From the NCBI GenBank assembly GCA_017466065.1, contig JAFTUV010000040.1, forward strand, positions 1-33,447: 33,447 nt of DNA, read 5' to 3'. Shown here in pieces: positions 1 to 8,500 of the stretch (position 1 is the stretch's first letter; each line of letters begins with the position of its first letter). The notes beneath the pieces are model-generated. The model saw nothing but the letters and a program-made list of their open reading frames with translations, made no database searches and was not told the DNA's origin. The stretch is from Bacteroidaceae bacterium. Its GTDB lineage: Bacteria > Bacteroidota > Bacteroidia > Bacteroidales > Bacteroidaceae. Both the position numbers and the translations under genes were made by a program.

Positions 1-21
1 TAAACATTTTCCAAACAAACA

Positions 22-63
22 ATAGCTATTCCAATGTTTATCAAAGGAATAGCTATATTTTTA
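22..63 (+). terminator. Rho-independent terminator of an off-window plus-strand gene
   Basis: An 11-bp perfect inverted repeat (22-32 with 46-56) encloses a 13-nt loop and is followed by a T-rich tract (57-63). The T tract lies on the plus-strand 3' side, so it should end a transcript entering from before position 1. No coding sequence of that gene is visible here. Confidence 0.6.
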
Positions 64-102
64 TTTATAGATGGTATGAATGGACATATATGAAGAAAAA
101 CT

Positions 103-140
103 AAGAGGGCAACCCATTTTTACTTTTGGGTCACCCTCTT
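103..140 (-). terminator. Rho-independent terminator of fucP
   Basis: A 14-bp stem (103-116 with 127-140) starts 24 nt beyond the fucP stop codon. Two positions that are A/C mismatches in plus-strand RNA become G-U wobbles in minus-strand RNA, and the minus-strand stem is followed by a T run (complement of 96-100). Both points indicate use on the minus strand, for fucP. Confidence 0.75.
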
Positions 141-164
141 GATAATATTTGTATGTTTGTACAA

Positions 165-1484
165 TCAGGCACAATGCTTGAATCTTGTATTGGTTCTGTA
201 ACCATAGATGGTAATAACAATGAAACAGATGAGCGGGAGAGTGAACGACAAGTGTGTCGCAGGCATTCCGGCAATCGTTCCCATATCTATCATTGCAGCT
301 TGCAAGGGTGGCAGTACCGACCCTCCCAAAATAGCCATAATGAGCCCTGCCGCGCCGAACTTCGCATCCTCGCCGAGGCCGCGCAGCGCAATACCGTATA
401 TTGTGGGGAACATCAGCGACATACAGGCCGAAATTGCAACAAGGCAATAGAGCCCGTAAACATTCTCAAATATAATCACTCCGGTAGTGAAGATGCAACC
501 GCCTATTGCAAGAATGGTGAGCAACAGCCCGGGCTTTATGAAGCGTAACAGGAACGTGCATATAAAGCGGCTGCAACAGAAAATCACCATCGCCGCAATG
601 TTGAACTTCTGCGAGAGAATCTCGGCAGCCCTCTCCTCCATTCCTTCGAGCATAAATATGTGTGTGCCATATTGTATGATAAAGGTCCAGCACATAGTCT
701 GCGCACCCACATAGAAGAATTGCGCAATAACACCCTCGCGATAGTTGCTTATCTTTGCCAGCCTCTTTATGGTAGCACCAAGATTGATGCTTGTGTCCTT
801 GTCGCCGTTCTTTGGCATCTTTGTAAAGAAAATAAGCAGGAATATGATGGCAATGATGATGCCTATTGCAAGATAGGGTGCAGTGAGAATGTTGAGGTCG
901 GCCTCTTTGAGTGCCTCAAATTCCGCATCGCCCAGCATCGCACGCTCGCTTGTGCTCAACGGGTTGAGCTTCGCCTGAATAAAATTCATTGCCACATACA
1001 TTCCCATAAGCGAACCGATGGGGTTGAATGCTTGTGCAAGGTTCAGACGCTGCGTGGCAGTCTCCTCGCTGCCCATCGACAGAATATAGGGGTTGGCACT
1101 TGTTTCGAGGAACGATAGGCCGCAGGTGAGAATAAAATAGGCCATAAGGAAAGGGAAATAGGCTCCGCTCATCTTTGCGGGGAAGAAGAGCAACGCGCCC
1201 ACAGCATACAGGGCGAGCCCCAGCAGAATTCCGGCCTTATAGGAGAATTTTCTTATGAAAATGGCAGCCGGCAATGCCATTACAAAATAACCTGCATAGA
1301 ACGCCACCTGTACCAAGGTGCCCTCGGTTACATTCATCCTGAAAATTTTTGAGAAAGCCTTCACCATCGGGTGGGTAATGTCGTTGGCAAACCCCCAAAG
1401 GGCAAAGCACGAAGTAACAAGGATGAAAGGTAACAGATAGCTTGTTCCGTCTTTCGACAAGATGGCAATATTCTTCCTTTTCAT
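165..1484 (-). CDS. fucP: FucP-type L-fucose:H+ symporter (MFS sugar permease)
   Basis: Inner-membrane major facilitator protein of 439 residues, the usual FucP length, with about 12 hydrophobic helices. Sequence seen: FALWGFANDITHP in helix 1 (residues 27-39), FSYKAGILLGL (80-90), FLETSANPY (125-133) and RLNLAQAFNP just after. E127 in LETSANP matches the proton-coupling Glu135 of E. coli FucP. Aligned by eye, the position of the second key acid, Asp46 of E. coli FucP, is His38 here, so the exact sugar (fucose or a related hexose) is uncertain. The gene starts 48 nt behind the 3' end of tRNA-Arg on the same strand with no clear promoter of its own, and it has a dedicated terminator. A fucosidase gene lies about 17 kb away. 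The MFS sugar permease assignment is firm; the fucose substrate is probable. Confidence 0.8.
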   Translation of the reverse strand: MKRKNIAILSKDGTSYLLPFILVTSCFALWGFANDITHPMVKAFSKIFRMNVTEGTLVQVAFYAGYFVMALPAAIFIRKFSYKAGILLGLALYAVGALLFFPAKMSGAYFPFLMAYFILTCGLSFLETSANPYILSMGSEETATQRLNLAQAFNPIGSLMGMYVAMNFIQAKLNPLSTSERAMLGDAEFEALKEADLNILTAPYLAIGIIIAIIFLLIFFTKMPKNGDKDTSINLGATIKRLAKISNYREGVIAQFFYVGAQTMCWTFIIQYGTHIFMLEGMEERAAEILSQKFNIAAMVIFCCSRFICTFLLRFIKPGLLLTILAIGGCIFTTGVIIFENVYGLYCLVAISACMSLMFPTIYGIALRGLGEDAKFGAAGLIMAILGGSVLPPLQAAMIDMGTIAGMPATHLSFTLPLICFIVITIYGYRTNTRFKHCA

Positions 1485-1532
1485 TATAGATTGTATGCGA
1501 TTGTTGAACCCCTATGTTTTTATTCAGACAAG

Positions 1533-1604
1533 TACCCCCGTTGGGAATCGAACCCAAATTTAAGGTTTAGGAAACCTTCGTTCTATCCGTTGAACTACAA
1601 GGGC
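1533..1604 (-). tRNA. tRNA-Arg (anticodon CCT)
   Basis: A 72-nt cloverleaf on the minus strand. The acceptor arm GCCCTTG pairs with CGGGGGT (G-U pairs included), followed by discriminator A. The D arm contains GTTCAACGGATAGAAC. The anticodon stem AAGGT/ACCTT encloses loop TTCCTAA, giving anticodon CCT (reads AGG). The T arm is TTGGG-TTCGATT-CCCAA. The three template bases after the discriminator do not encode CCA, so the tail must be added by the CCA enzyme, whose gene lies at 3073-4506. fucP follows 48 nt downstream. Confidence 0.95.
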
Positions 1605-1630
1605 AACAGCTTCGTACTCGTTTGACTGCG

Positions 1631-1662
1631 CGAAGATAGGAAATTTATTCGCAACCGTCAAA
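1631..1662 (-). promoter_or_regulatory. Bacteroidetes-type promoter of tRNA-Arg
   Basis: Read on the minus strand: TTTG (1659-1662), 20 nt, then TATCTTCG (1631-1638), close to the TTTG / TAnnTTTG sigma consensus of the phylum. It ends 26 nt before the mature tRNA 5' end. It may also drive fucP by read-through. Confidence 0.6.
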
Positions 1663-1734
1663 TGTGAAGTTGCCAAATTGTTCTTTTTACCTCATTTTTG
1701 GGTGATTATGACAGGTGACGGTGCAGTTTGGCCA

Positions 1735-3000
1735 TTATTCGTTTATGGGTTGCGTGGAGAATTCCATATTGCATCCGGTGGCTCTTTGCAGTTCCACCCA
1801 GCTCACAGCCTTGTTAAAGAGCGACTCGATGTAGTTGCCGGCCATTTCATTTTGTCGGTGTTCAATGGAAATGTAGTCGAGGAAGGGAATTTCGCCAAGT
1901 TCGTATGCCTTTCTTTTGCTTGCCACAATTTGAGCCATTTCATCTACCATTTGCCGGGTGAATGTCTGTGTCTGCATTATGGCGTAAAGGTATTCATTAT
2001 AGGCCTGTTTAACCTCACTTTGCACTATGAGGGCGGCATTCTCGGCCTCTTGTCGGGCTTGTTGCACAATGAGCCGGTCGGCTGTGCGGGCACCGTTGTT
2101 CAGGTTCGAGAATTTCAGGGGAATGGCAATGCCGGCCTTTACGGTGGTGAACGATGGGTCGTAGGGCTCTTCGGCACGGGCACCGCGGTTGTAGGTGGCT
2201 CCAACGGTTATGTCAATGTCGGTGCGGCGTTGTGCTGCGTTGAATTTGCGCGAGGCCTCGGCAATATCCACCCGGCACAGGGCTGCTTGCAGGTCGGCGC
2301 GGTTGTCGGTGGCGCGTTCCAGATAGGTGTCGATGGGGTAGATAGGTTCTTGACTTTCGAGCGTGCCGGCCCCTCTTAAATTTTCGGCTCCGTTAAGGTC
2401 GCCCATATAATAGCCGAGCTTTATTGCAGTGCTTCTCACCGCAGCATCGGCGGCAAGGCGGTTGTTGTGTGCAAGGCCTGCCGCCATACGGCTGTCGAGC
2501 CAATCGGATTTTGCAATGTCACCTTTTATGTATCGCAGGCTGTCGTTGCGGGCAACCGAAGCGAGGTCCTTCTCGTTGTTGCTCTCAATCTGTTGCAGTG
2601 CCATTGCTTTAAGGTGTTCGAGGTAGGCTATTGTAGCATCGGCGCGGAAATTACGCAGGTACTCCTCCAAAAGGGCTGCCGTCTCATTCTGTTGTTCGCG
2701 GGCAACCTCGATTCTGCCGCTGCGCACTCCGAATGTGAAACTGCGGCTTAATTCCCCCTCTATGGCCCATCCGAGTTTCTTGTCCCAATTTTCGTTGTTG
2801 CTGTATGTTACGGCAAGTGTGGGGTCGTTGTGTGTTTTTGAGGCCTTTACGTTGGCTGCGGCAATATCAATGTTGAGTTTCTGCGCCGTGAGTGCGATGT
2901 TGCCGGTGAGCACGCGCTCCATATATTGTCCGTATGTAATTTCCTGTGCGGCAGCCGCCATAGTGGCTGTTGCCAAGATTGCAATCAGTATGTTCTTCAT
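1735..3000 (-). CDS. TolC-family outer-membrane efflux channel protein
   Basis: A 421-residue protein with a Sec signal peptide (MKNILIAILATATMAAAAQ) and long alternating heptad-rich helices, for example residues around NETAALLEEYLRNFRADATI and EVKQAYNEYLYAIMQTQTF, as in outer-membrane factors that form the trimeric TolC/CusC/OprM channel. A reading 23 codons longer exists, but the ATG at 3000 is chosen because it begins the signal peptide. It lies 72 nt behind the CCA-enzyme gene on the same strand. No RND pump or membrane-fusion partner is in the window, so it is an orphan channel subunit whose pump partner and substrate cannot be read here. Family assignment rests on overall helical pattern and the GEIPFLDYISIEHRQNE segment near the end, typical of the second TolC repeat. 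Confidence 0.8.
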   Translation of the reverse strand: MKNILIAILATATMAAAAQEITYGQYMERVLTGNIALTAQKLNIDIAAANVKASKTHNDPTLAVTYSNNENWDKKLGWAIEGELSRSFTFGVRSGRIEVAREQQNETAALLEEYLRNFRADATIAYLEHLKAMALQQIESNNEKDLASVARNDSLRYIKGDIAKSDWLDSRMAAGLAHNNRLAADAAVRSTAIKLGYYMGDLNGAENLRGAGTLESQEPIYPIDTYLERATDNRADLQAALCRVDIAEASRKFNAAQRRTDIDITVGATYNRGARAEEPYDPSFTTVKAGIAIPLKFSNLNNGARTADRLIVQQARQEAENAALIVQSEVKQAYNEYLYAIMQTQTFTRQMVDEMAQIVASKRKAYELGEIPFLDYISIEHRQNEMAGNYIESLFNKAVSWVELQRATGCNMEFSTQPINE

Positions 3001-3072
3001 TTGTGAGGTTTTTATTGTGCGAATGTAGTGCAAATTTCTTGCAAACTGCTTGCAATATTGCATTGTCACCGA

Positions 3073-4506
3073 TTATTCTTGCGGAGTTAGTCCCATCTTC
3101 GCCGCCTCCTGAACGAGGAGGTTGCGTGCAGCCTCATACTCGTTGGGTATTACTCCATCGAGTATGGCATCCTTTACAAGGCTTTTTAATTGTCCCACTT
3201 TGTCGCAGGGGGGCAAAGCGAACATTCTCATAATCTCGCCGCCGTCCACGGGAGGCTGGAAGTTGCGTATGCGGTCCTTCTCCTCAATGTCTTTCAGTTT
3301 CTGGCGCACTATGCGGAAGTTGTTGAGAAACTGCTTTTTGCGCTGTTCGTTCTTCGATGTAATGTCGGCCTCGCACAGCAGCATCAGGTCGTCGATGTCG
3401 TTGCCTGCATCGAATAGAAGGCGACGCACCGCCGAGTCGGTAACAATGTCGTCGGCAATGGCAATGGGGCGCATATGCAGGCCCACGAGCTTGGCAACGT
3501 AGCGCATCTTCTCGTTCTGCGGCATTTTGAATTCCTTGAATATGTGTGCCGTCATCTTCTCGCCCACAAAATTGTGATTGTGGAAGGTCCATTTGAGCAC
3601 AGGGTCCCAACGCTTGGTCTTTGGCTTGCCAATGTCGTGGAGCAGTGCCGCCCATCGCAGCCACAGGTTGTCGCTCTTCTTGGCCACATTGTCGAGAACC
3701 TCCAAAGTGTGGTAGAACATCTCCTTGTGCCCGTAACCGTTTCTTGTTTCCACCCCTTGCATTGCGGTTAGTTGCGGGAATATAAGTTCCAGAAGACCGC
3801 AGCGGTCGAGCTCTATAAACCCTTTCGAGGGGATGGGCGAGAGGAGAATTTTGTTCAGTTCCTCGTTAATTCTTTCGCGTGAGATGATTTTTATGCGCTC
3901 TTTGTTACGGCACAAAGCCTCGAATGTTTCGTCCTCTATGTAGAAGTTAAGCTGTGTGGCGAAACGTATGCATCGCAACATACGCAGCGGGTCGTCGCTG
4001 AATGTGATTCCCGGTTCCAACGGGGTGCGTATTATGCGGTCTTCAAGGTCGAGAATTCCGTCGAAAGGGTCGACCAATTCTCCGAACCTCTTGCTGTTTA
4101 GGCATATAGCCATTGCATTTATGGTAAAGTCACGACGGTTCTGGTCATCTTCGAGCGTGCCATCCTCCACGATGGGGTTGCGTGAATCGTGGCTGTACGA
4201 CTCACGTCGCGCACCCACAAACTCAATCTCGTGTCCCTTGTATTTCACCTGCGCCGTGCCGAAATTGGCATAAACCGAAACGTACGCCCCTTTTCCCAGC
4301 TTCTTGCCGAAAGCGCGTGCCATTTCTATGCCTTTGCCCACCACCACCACATCAATGTCGGTCGATGGCCTTTCGAGAAAAATGTCGCGCACATATCCTC
4401 CAACCACATAACACTCCATTCCAAGTTCGTCGGCAGTTTCCGATATTTTGCGGAATATAGGTGTGTCTATCAATTTGCAAAGTTCTTCTTTGGTGGGCCT
4501 GTACAT
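3073..4506 (-). CDS. cca: CCA-adding tRNA nucleotidyltransferase with HD domain
   Basis: Adds or repairs the 3'-CCA of tRNAs from CTP and ATP. Of 477 residues, the N-terminal half is a class II nucleotidyltransferase: GGYVRD (36-41), metal-binding D50 and D52 in DIDVVV, the RRDFTINAMA segment (124-133), DDPLRMLRCIRFA (171-183) and ERINEEL (211-217). The C-terminal half carries an HD phosphohydrolase-type domain with LLHDIGKP (H290, D291). The start at 4506 gives the natural N-terminus MYRPTKEEL. It faces away from the lipoprotein gene at 4674 and is followed by the TolC-like gene. Both tRNAs in this window lack an encoded CCA, so the enzyme should be essential for their maturation. Poly(A) polymerase is a related alternative, but an unlikely one. 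Confidence 0.9.
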   Translation of the reverse strand: MYRPTKEELCKLIDTPIFRKISETADELGMECYVVGGYVRDIFLERPSTDIDVVVVGKGIEMARAFGKKLGKGAYVSVYANFGTAQVKYKGHEIEFVGARRESYSHDSRNPIVEDGTLEDDQNRRDFTINAMAICLNSKRFGELVDPFDGILDLEDRIIRTPLEPGITFSDDPLRMLRCIRFATQLNFYIEDETFEALCRNKERIKIISRERINEELNKILLSPIPSKGFIELDRCGLLELIFPQLTAMQGVETRNGYGHKEMFYHTLEVLDNVAKKSDNLWLRWAALLHDIGKPKTKRWDPVLKWTFHNHNFVGEKMTAHIFKEFKMPQNEKMRYVAKLVGLHMRPIAIADDIVTDSAVRRLLFDAGNDIDDLMLLCEADITSKNEQRKKQFLNNFRIVRQKLKDIEEKDRIRNFQPPVDGGEIMRMFALPPCDKVGQLKSLVKDAILDGVIPNEYEAARNLLVQEAAKMGLTPQE

Positions 4507-4532
4507 AATATATATATGTTATTTATGTTGCG

Positions 4533-4540
4533 CGAAGATA
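4533..4540 (-). promoter_or_regulatory. Putative -7 element of the cca promoter
   Basis: TATCTTCG on the minus strand, 26 nt upstream of the cca start, is identical to the -7 elements of tRNA-Arg and of the divergent lipoprotein gene. A good TTTG at -33 is not present; only a T-rich stretch lies about 20 nt upstream, so support is partial. Confidence 0.4.
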
Positions 4541-4623
4541 CCTATTTTTGCCGTATAAATAAAATTGAAAGATATAAAAATAGCAAATAGATGGCTTTGT
4601 CGCTTATTCTGCGTATGTTGCAG

Positions 4624-4653
4624 TTTGTATTTTTGAGAAAAGTATTATCTTCG
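4624..4653 (+). promoter_or_regulatory. Promoter of the lipoprotein gene
   Basis: TTTG (4624-4627), 18 nt, TATCTTCG (4646-4653), ending 20 nt before the ATG at 4674. This matches the Bacteroidetes housekeeping promoter pattern and is divergent from the cca element. Confidence 0.55.
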
Positions 4654-4673
4654 CCACAATAAAATTAAAAATT

Positions 4674-5519
4674 ATGAAAAAGAGATATCTATTTCCGGCT
4701 GCAGCAGCCCTGCTGTTTGCAGTGTCGTGTGGCGAGTCGGCCGACAGCAAGGCCGGACGGCTGTTGCAAGAGGCCGCAACCTCCTTCTCGGCGGGTGAGT
4801 ACCAGAATGCGAAGATGCTTATAGACAGCATAAGAAACTCCTACCCCAAGGCTTTCGAAGCCCGTCGCGGAGCATTGGAGCTTATGCGCGACATTGAACT
4901 TGCCGAGCAGCAACGCACCCTCGATTATTGCAACGGAATGATAGCAACACTGTCGGCGCAACGCGACAGTCTGTTACCCTCCTTTGAGTTTGAAAAGAAC
5001 AGCCGCTATCAGGATGAAGGCTCCTATGTGTCCCCCTCGCAGGCCAACCGCGTAAATGTATTCAACTCATTCTTGCGTGCGCGTGTCACCGAGAGCGGAA
5101 CTGCTTATCTCACATCGGTCTATCGTGGAAAAAGAATTGCCCACACAGCGGTGAAAGTATCGTCGGGCGACAGCTATGTATCGTGCGACAAGGCCTTCTC
5201 CTCGCATAATTTCCGTAATTTGGGGGTAAATAACGAACGCCTCGACTTTATATATGGCGAGGATGGCGGCATTATTGATTTTATATCGGTGGCGACAAAG
5301 CCTGTTACGGTGGAGCTCACGGGCAAGGAGGGTAGCAGTAAATACACTCTGCGCGCCGACGATGCCAAGGCCATCGCCTCCGTTGCCGAATTGTCCAAAA
5401 TACTTAAATCCATTGCCGAATTCCGCCAAATGGCTGCCGAGGCCGAGCGGCATATAACTTTTGTGAAGAAAACCCGTGAACGCTTCGCTGCCGACTCTTT
5501 GCCGGTGAGCCAAAAATAG
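4674..5519 (+). CDS. Helical lipoprotein of unknown function
   Basis: Function not recognised. The 281-residue product has a lipoprotein signal peptide ending in LLFAVSC (C19), so it is expected to be lipid-anchored in the cell envelope. Residues about 25-100 are helical with TPR-like spacing (SAGEYQNAKMLIDSIRNSYP, then FEARRGALELMRDIELAEQQ). A middle region (about 125-230) looks beta-rich, and the C-terminus (about 235-281) is again helical. The start is fixed by the signal peptide and by the promoter 20 nt upstream. It stands alone as a plus-strand gene between minus-strand cca and sprA, and ends at the hairpin shared with sprA. The arrangement resembles lipoproteins that scaffold envelope complexes, but nothing ties it specifically to T9SS. 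Confidence 0.8.
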   Translation: MKKRYLFPAAAALLFAVSCGESADSKAGRLLQEAATSFSAGEYQNAKMLIDSIRNSYPKAFEARRGALELMRDIELAEQQRTLDYCNGMIATLSAQRDSLLPSFEFEKNSRYQDEGSYVSPSQANRVNVFNSFLRARVTESGTAYLTSVYRGKRIAHTAVKVSSGDSYVSCDKAFSSHNFRNLGVNNERLDFIYGEDGGIIDFISVATKPVTVELTGKEGSSKYTLRADDAKAIASVAELSKILKSIAEFRQMAAEAERHITFVKKTRERFAADSLPVSQK

Positions 5520-5541
5520 GAATACTATTCAACCTCCACAC

Positions 5542-5580
5542 AAAAGGCGGTAACCTGTTTTTTAAAGGTTACCGCCTTTT
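5542..5580. terminator. Bidirectional terminator between the lipoprotein gene and sprA
   Basis: A perfect 15-bp inverted repeat (5542-5556 with 5566-5580) around a 9-nt loop. The arms begin with AAAA and end with TTTT, so each strand gives a hairpin followed by a short T run. It lies 22 nt after the lipoprotein stop and 2 nt beyond the sprA stop, which suits it to end both convergent transcripts. Confidence 0.85.
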
Positions 5581-5582
5581 GT

Positions 5583-8500
5583 TTATTTGTTCAACGAGAA
5601 GCGCATACTCACTCCAAAATCGGTGGTGGTAGTGGGGTAGGAACTCGACGAGATTAACGGAACGGTTCTCTGCCTGTCGAAATAAAGACTGAATGTGAGG
5701 TTCTTGCTGTAAGCATAATCGGCAGTGAACGAGTAGTTGAACGACTTGTTTCCGCTCGTAGCCTGTGTGGTGCCTAAATCTATGCTGCGGCACAAAGAAC
5801 TGTTATTCTTGAACGAAAAATCGGCACGCAGGTTAATGTCACTGCCAATGCTTTGGCTCTCCTTATCCTTTCCTTTCTTTTTCTTCGCCTTCTTGCCGTC
5901 GCCCAGCCATTTGTTCAGCAGTTTGAAGTTCACAATCTTGTAACCTATGTTTATTGCAATCTCCTCGGTGTGTGTTTCCACAAGCTGAATGGCAGTGAGG
6001 CTCAAATTGAGCACTCTCGATTTTATAAATTTGGCACCGATGGTGAGGTTGCTGTTTGTTGTAACATCAATACCTATGAGCGGCGAGAACGATTCGTTGA
6101 TTGAAACAGAACTTATATCGTATCGGCTGCTTGGAACAGGCATATTGGTTGTCGAATTGTTTATGAATCCAATTCCGTTGGTATATTCCATATATGTAGA
6201 ATAGGTGCTGTAAGAACCCACTGCATACACGCTCTTGTAGCCGTGCTCTATGTTCACGCTCTTGAAATATTTTTTAAGGAACGAGAGTTTCGAGAGGCCC
6301 GAATATCTAATCTTCCAGTTGGGCAGCATACGCATAAAATTGGGGAAGAGGTCGAGCGACTGGCTCGTAGCATCCCCTCCTGTATACGCACTTAAAAACG
6401 CCGGAATAAGTACGTCGGTCGAGTAGCGGTTCACGGCACCATTCTCGGGGTTGTAGGGCTGTCCTGCGAGACTGCTCGATGCGGGATATACGCTGTTCGT
6501 GTATCGGCTTTCCACACGCTGGCGTATAGTCTCTATATTCTCGATGAATTTATCGTAAGTATCCGACTGATAATTATTGCCGGCCTTTCCAATGTCGAAA
6601 GAACTGCCTATCGATATTGTGGTCATCGAGAAGCCACCCGACTCGCTGTAAGGCATTCCATCGAACATAAATTGAATGGTGCGGCTCTTGTTGCGTGTCC
6701 AGCTTGCGTTAAGGTCTATTTTCAGCTCTTTGAAAGGTTCAAGAGTGGCTCTCACTTGCAGGTCCTCGCCGGCAGTGGTGGTTGCCTGTGCCGAAATATC
6801 CTCATTCTTCAACAGCCAGTTTCTTTGCTGTGCTTTTTGCAGATAACTGTCGCTTGTGAAGCCGAATGCAAAGTCGAGTCCGGGAGCCAGATAACCGTTG
6901 TTGCGGTTCTGTCCGAAAATGTCGCCCGCTTCGGGCATAAAGCCCGGCAGGTTCATTGCATAGGCATTGGTGTAGTTAATCGACACGCTGCGCAACATCA
7001 TAAGCGCACGGGTGGGGTATTGCATAACCTTTGCGAATGTGCTTCTTTCTCCCTCCTCTTTTATTTTGGGGATGATGGTAATCTTCACAGGTATGCTGTC
7101 GCGGTTCTTTATGAGTATCTTATTCTCGTCAATAACCTTATATTTGAGTTTATATTTCTGTCCACCCTTTGTGCGTGCGTTTATTTCGAGTTTCTTGCTC
7201 TTCAAATTATGGGTAAGGGTTGTGGTGCTGTCCACGTTCAACGTAACCTCTTTTGTAAAGGGCTTTACTTTCTTGGGCTTTGTCTTTTGAGTCTTTGCCT
7301 TGACTGTGCTGCGGCTTTTCTTGTTACTCGATGCGAAACGCTTGTTGGTCTCTTCGAGGTAAGGAATAAGGTTGTACAACTTCTCCATATTGAAGTTTCC
7401 TTTTATGGTAACATTCCTCTTGTTCGAGATGTTGTTTCCCAGATTCTCGCCATTGAAATTGTTGCCTCGTGCCCAGTTGTATGATGATGTGTAGCTGGCA
7501 TCGGCGTTCATCCACTCGAATATAGGTATTTTGTTCAGTGGCAGATTGTATGATGCCGAGAAGCTCTGCTGGTAGGTGAGCGGGCGGCCAAACTCCTTTA
7601 TGCTACGCTTCACAGAGTCCTTCCATATAGCATATTCGTTGGGGTAACGGTCCTTGTTGACAGGCAGGAAGGGTTCCGTAATTTCGGCATTTGTTCCGGT
7701 GCTGAGGTTGGCACGCAGGTTGGTTGTGGGGTCCCATTTGATATTAAGGCTGCGGTTCCAGCTGAACTGCTGCGAGAATGTGAGGGGAATTTCGTTATTT
7801 CCCGACACGGAGTTAAGGTCGCGACGCTGCAATTCGTGGTAGCTGCGCACAATGTCGGTGTTGGCCGAAATGCTTTGCGGCATAGGGTTGAAACCCCACT
7901 CCTTGAATATTTTTAACCATTTCGATTTACTTTTTATCTTCTCGAATGGTTTTATTACTTTCAGCGGGTTGCTGTAATTGTAGGCAATAGATGCCTTCCA
8001 ATTGAGTTTATCCTCCCAGTCTATGGTAATTCCGCTATTCTCGGTCTTTGAATAAGAGAAACTGAATGTGAAGTTTGCCGGGTCGTAGGGCATAGGCGTA
8101 GCACTGGCGATATTAAGTTTCGCGTTGCTTATGCTGAAATTCCTTATTCGTGAGCGGGTCTCGGATATATGCTTGATGGAGTCGCGCATTGTGCCGGTGT
8201 ATGAGTCCAATACATCGTCGAGCAGCAGGTCGGTGTCGAACGGGCTGTAAAGTGGCGATGTTACCTCCTCGGTAAACGAGTAGTATGTGGGTAATGAGAG
8301 TTTTACCGCTGCCGGGAGGAAACGGCCAAGGTCGAATGTTCCCGTTATTGTGTAACGGTAATAATCGTCGGTGCGACGCGATGCGAGTTTCTCTTCCAAT
8401 CCTCCAAAGCCGGCAGTTTCAATGCGTCCTTGCGCCGATAAAGAACCGAGGTCCGACAACTTGACATTCAGGTTGCCCTGTGCCGCCCATCCGCTCTTGT

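Noticed and set aside
1678..2379. Plus-strand 233-codon frame opposite the TolC-like gene
   Set aside because: Antisense shadow rich in Gly and Val without a signal peptide or domain.
6672..7484. Plus-strand 270-codon frame opposite sprA
   Set aside because: Antisense shadow of a long coding sequence; Cys/His-rich composition, no domain, and sprA is unambiguous on the other strand. The same holds for the other long plus-strand frames across 5737-12917.
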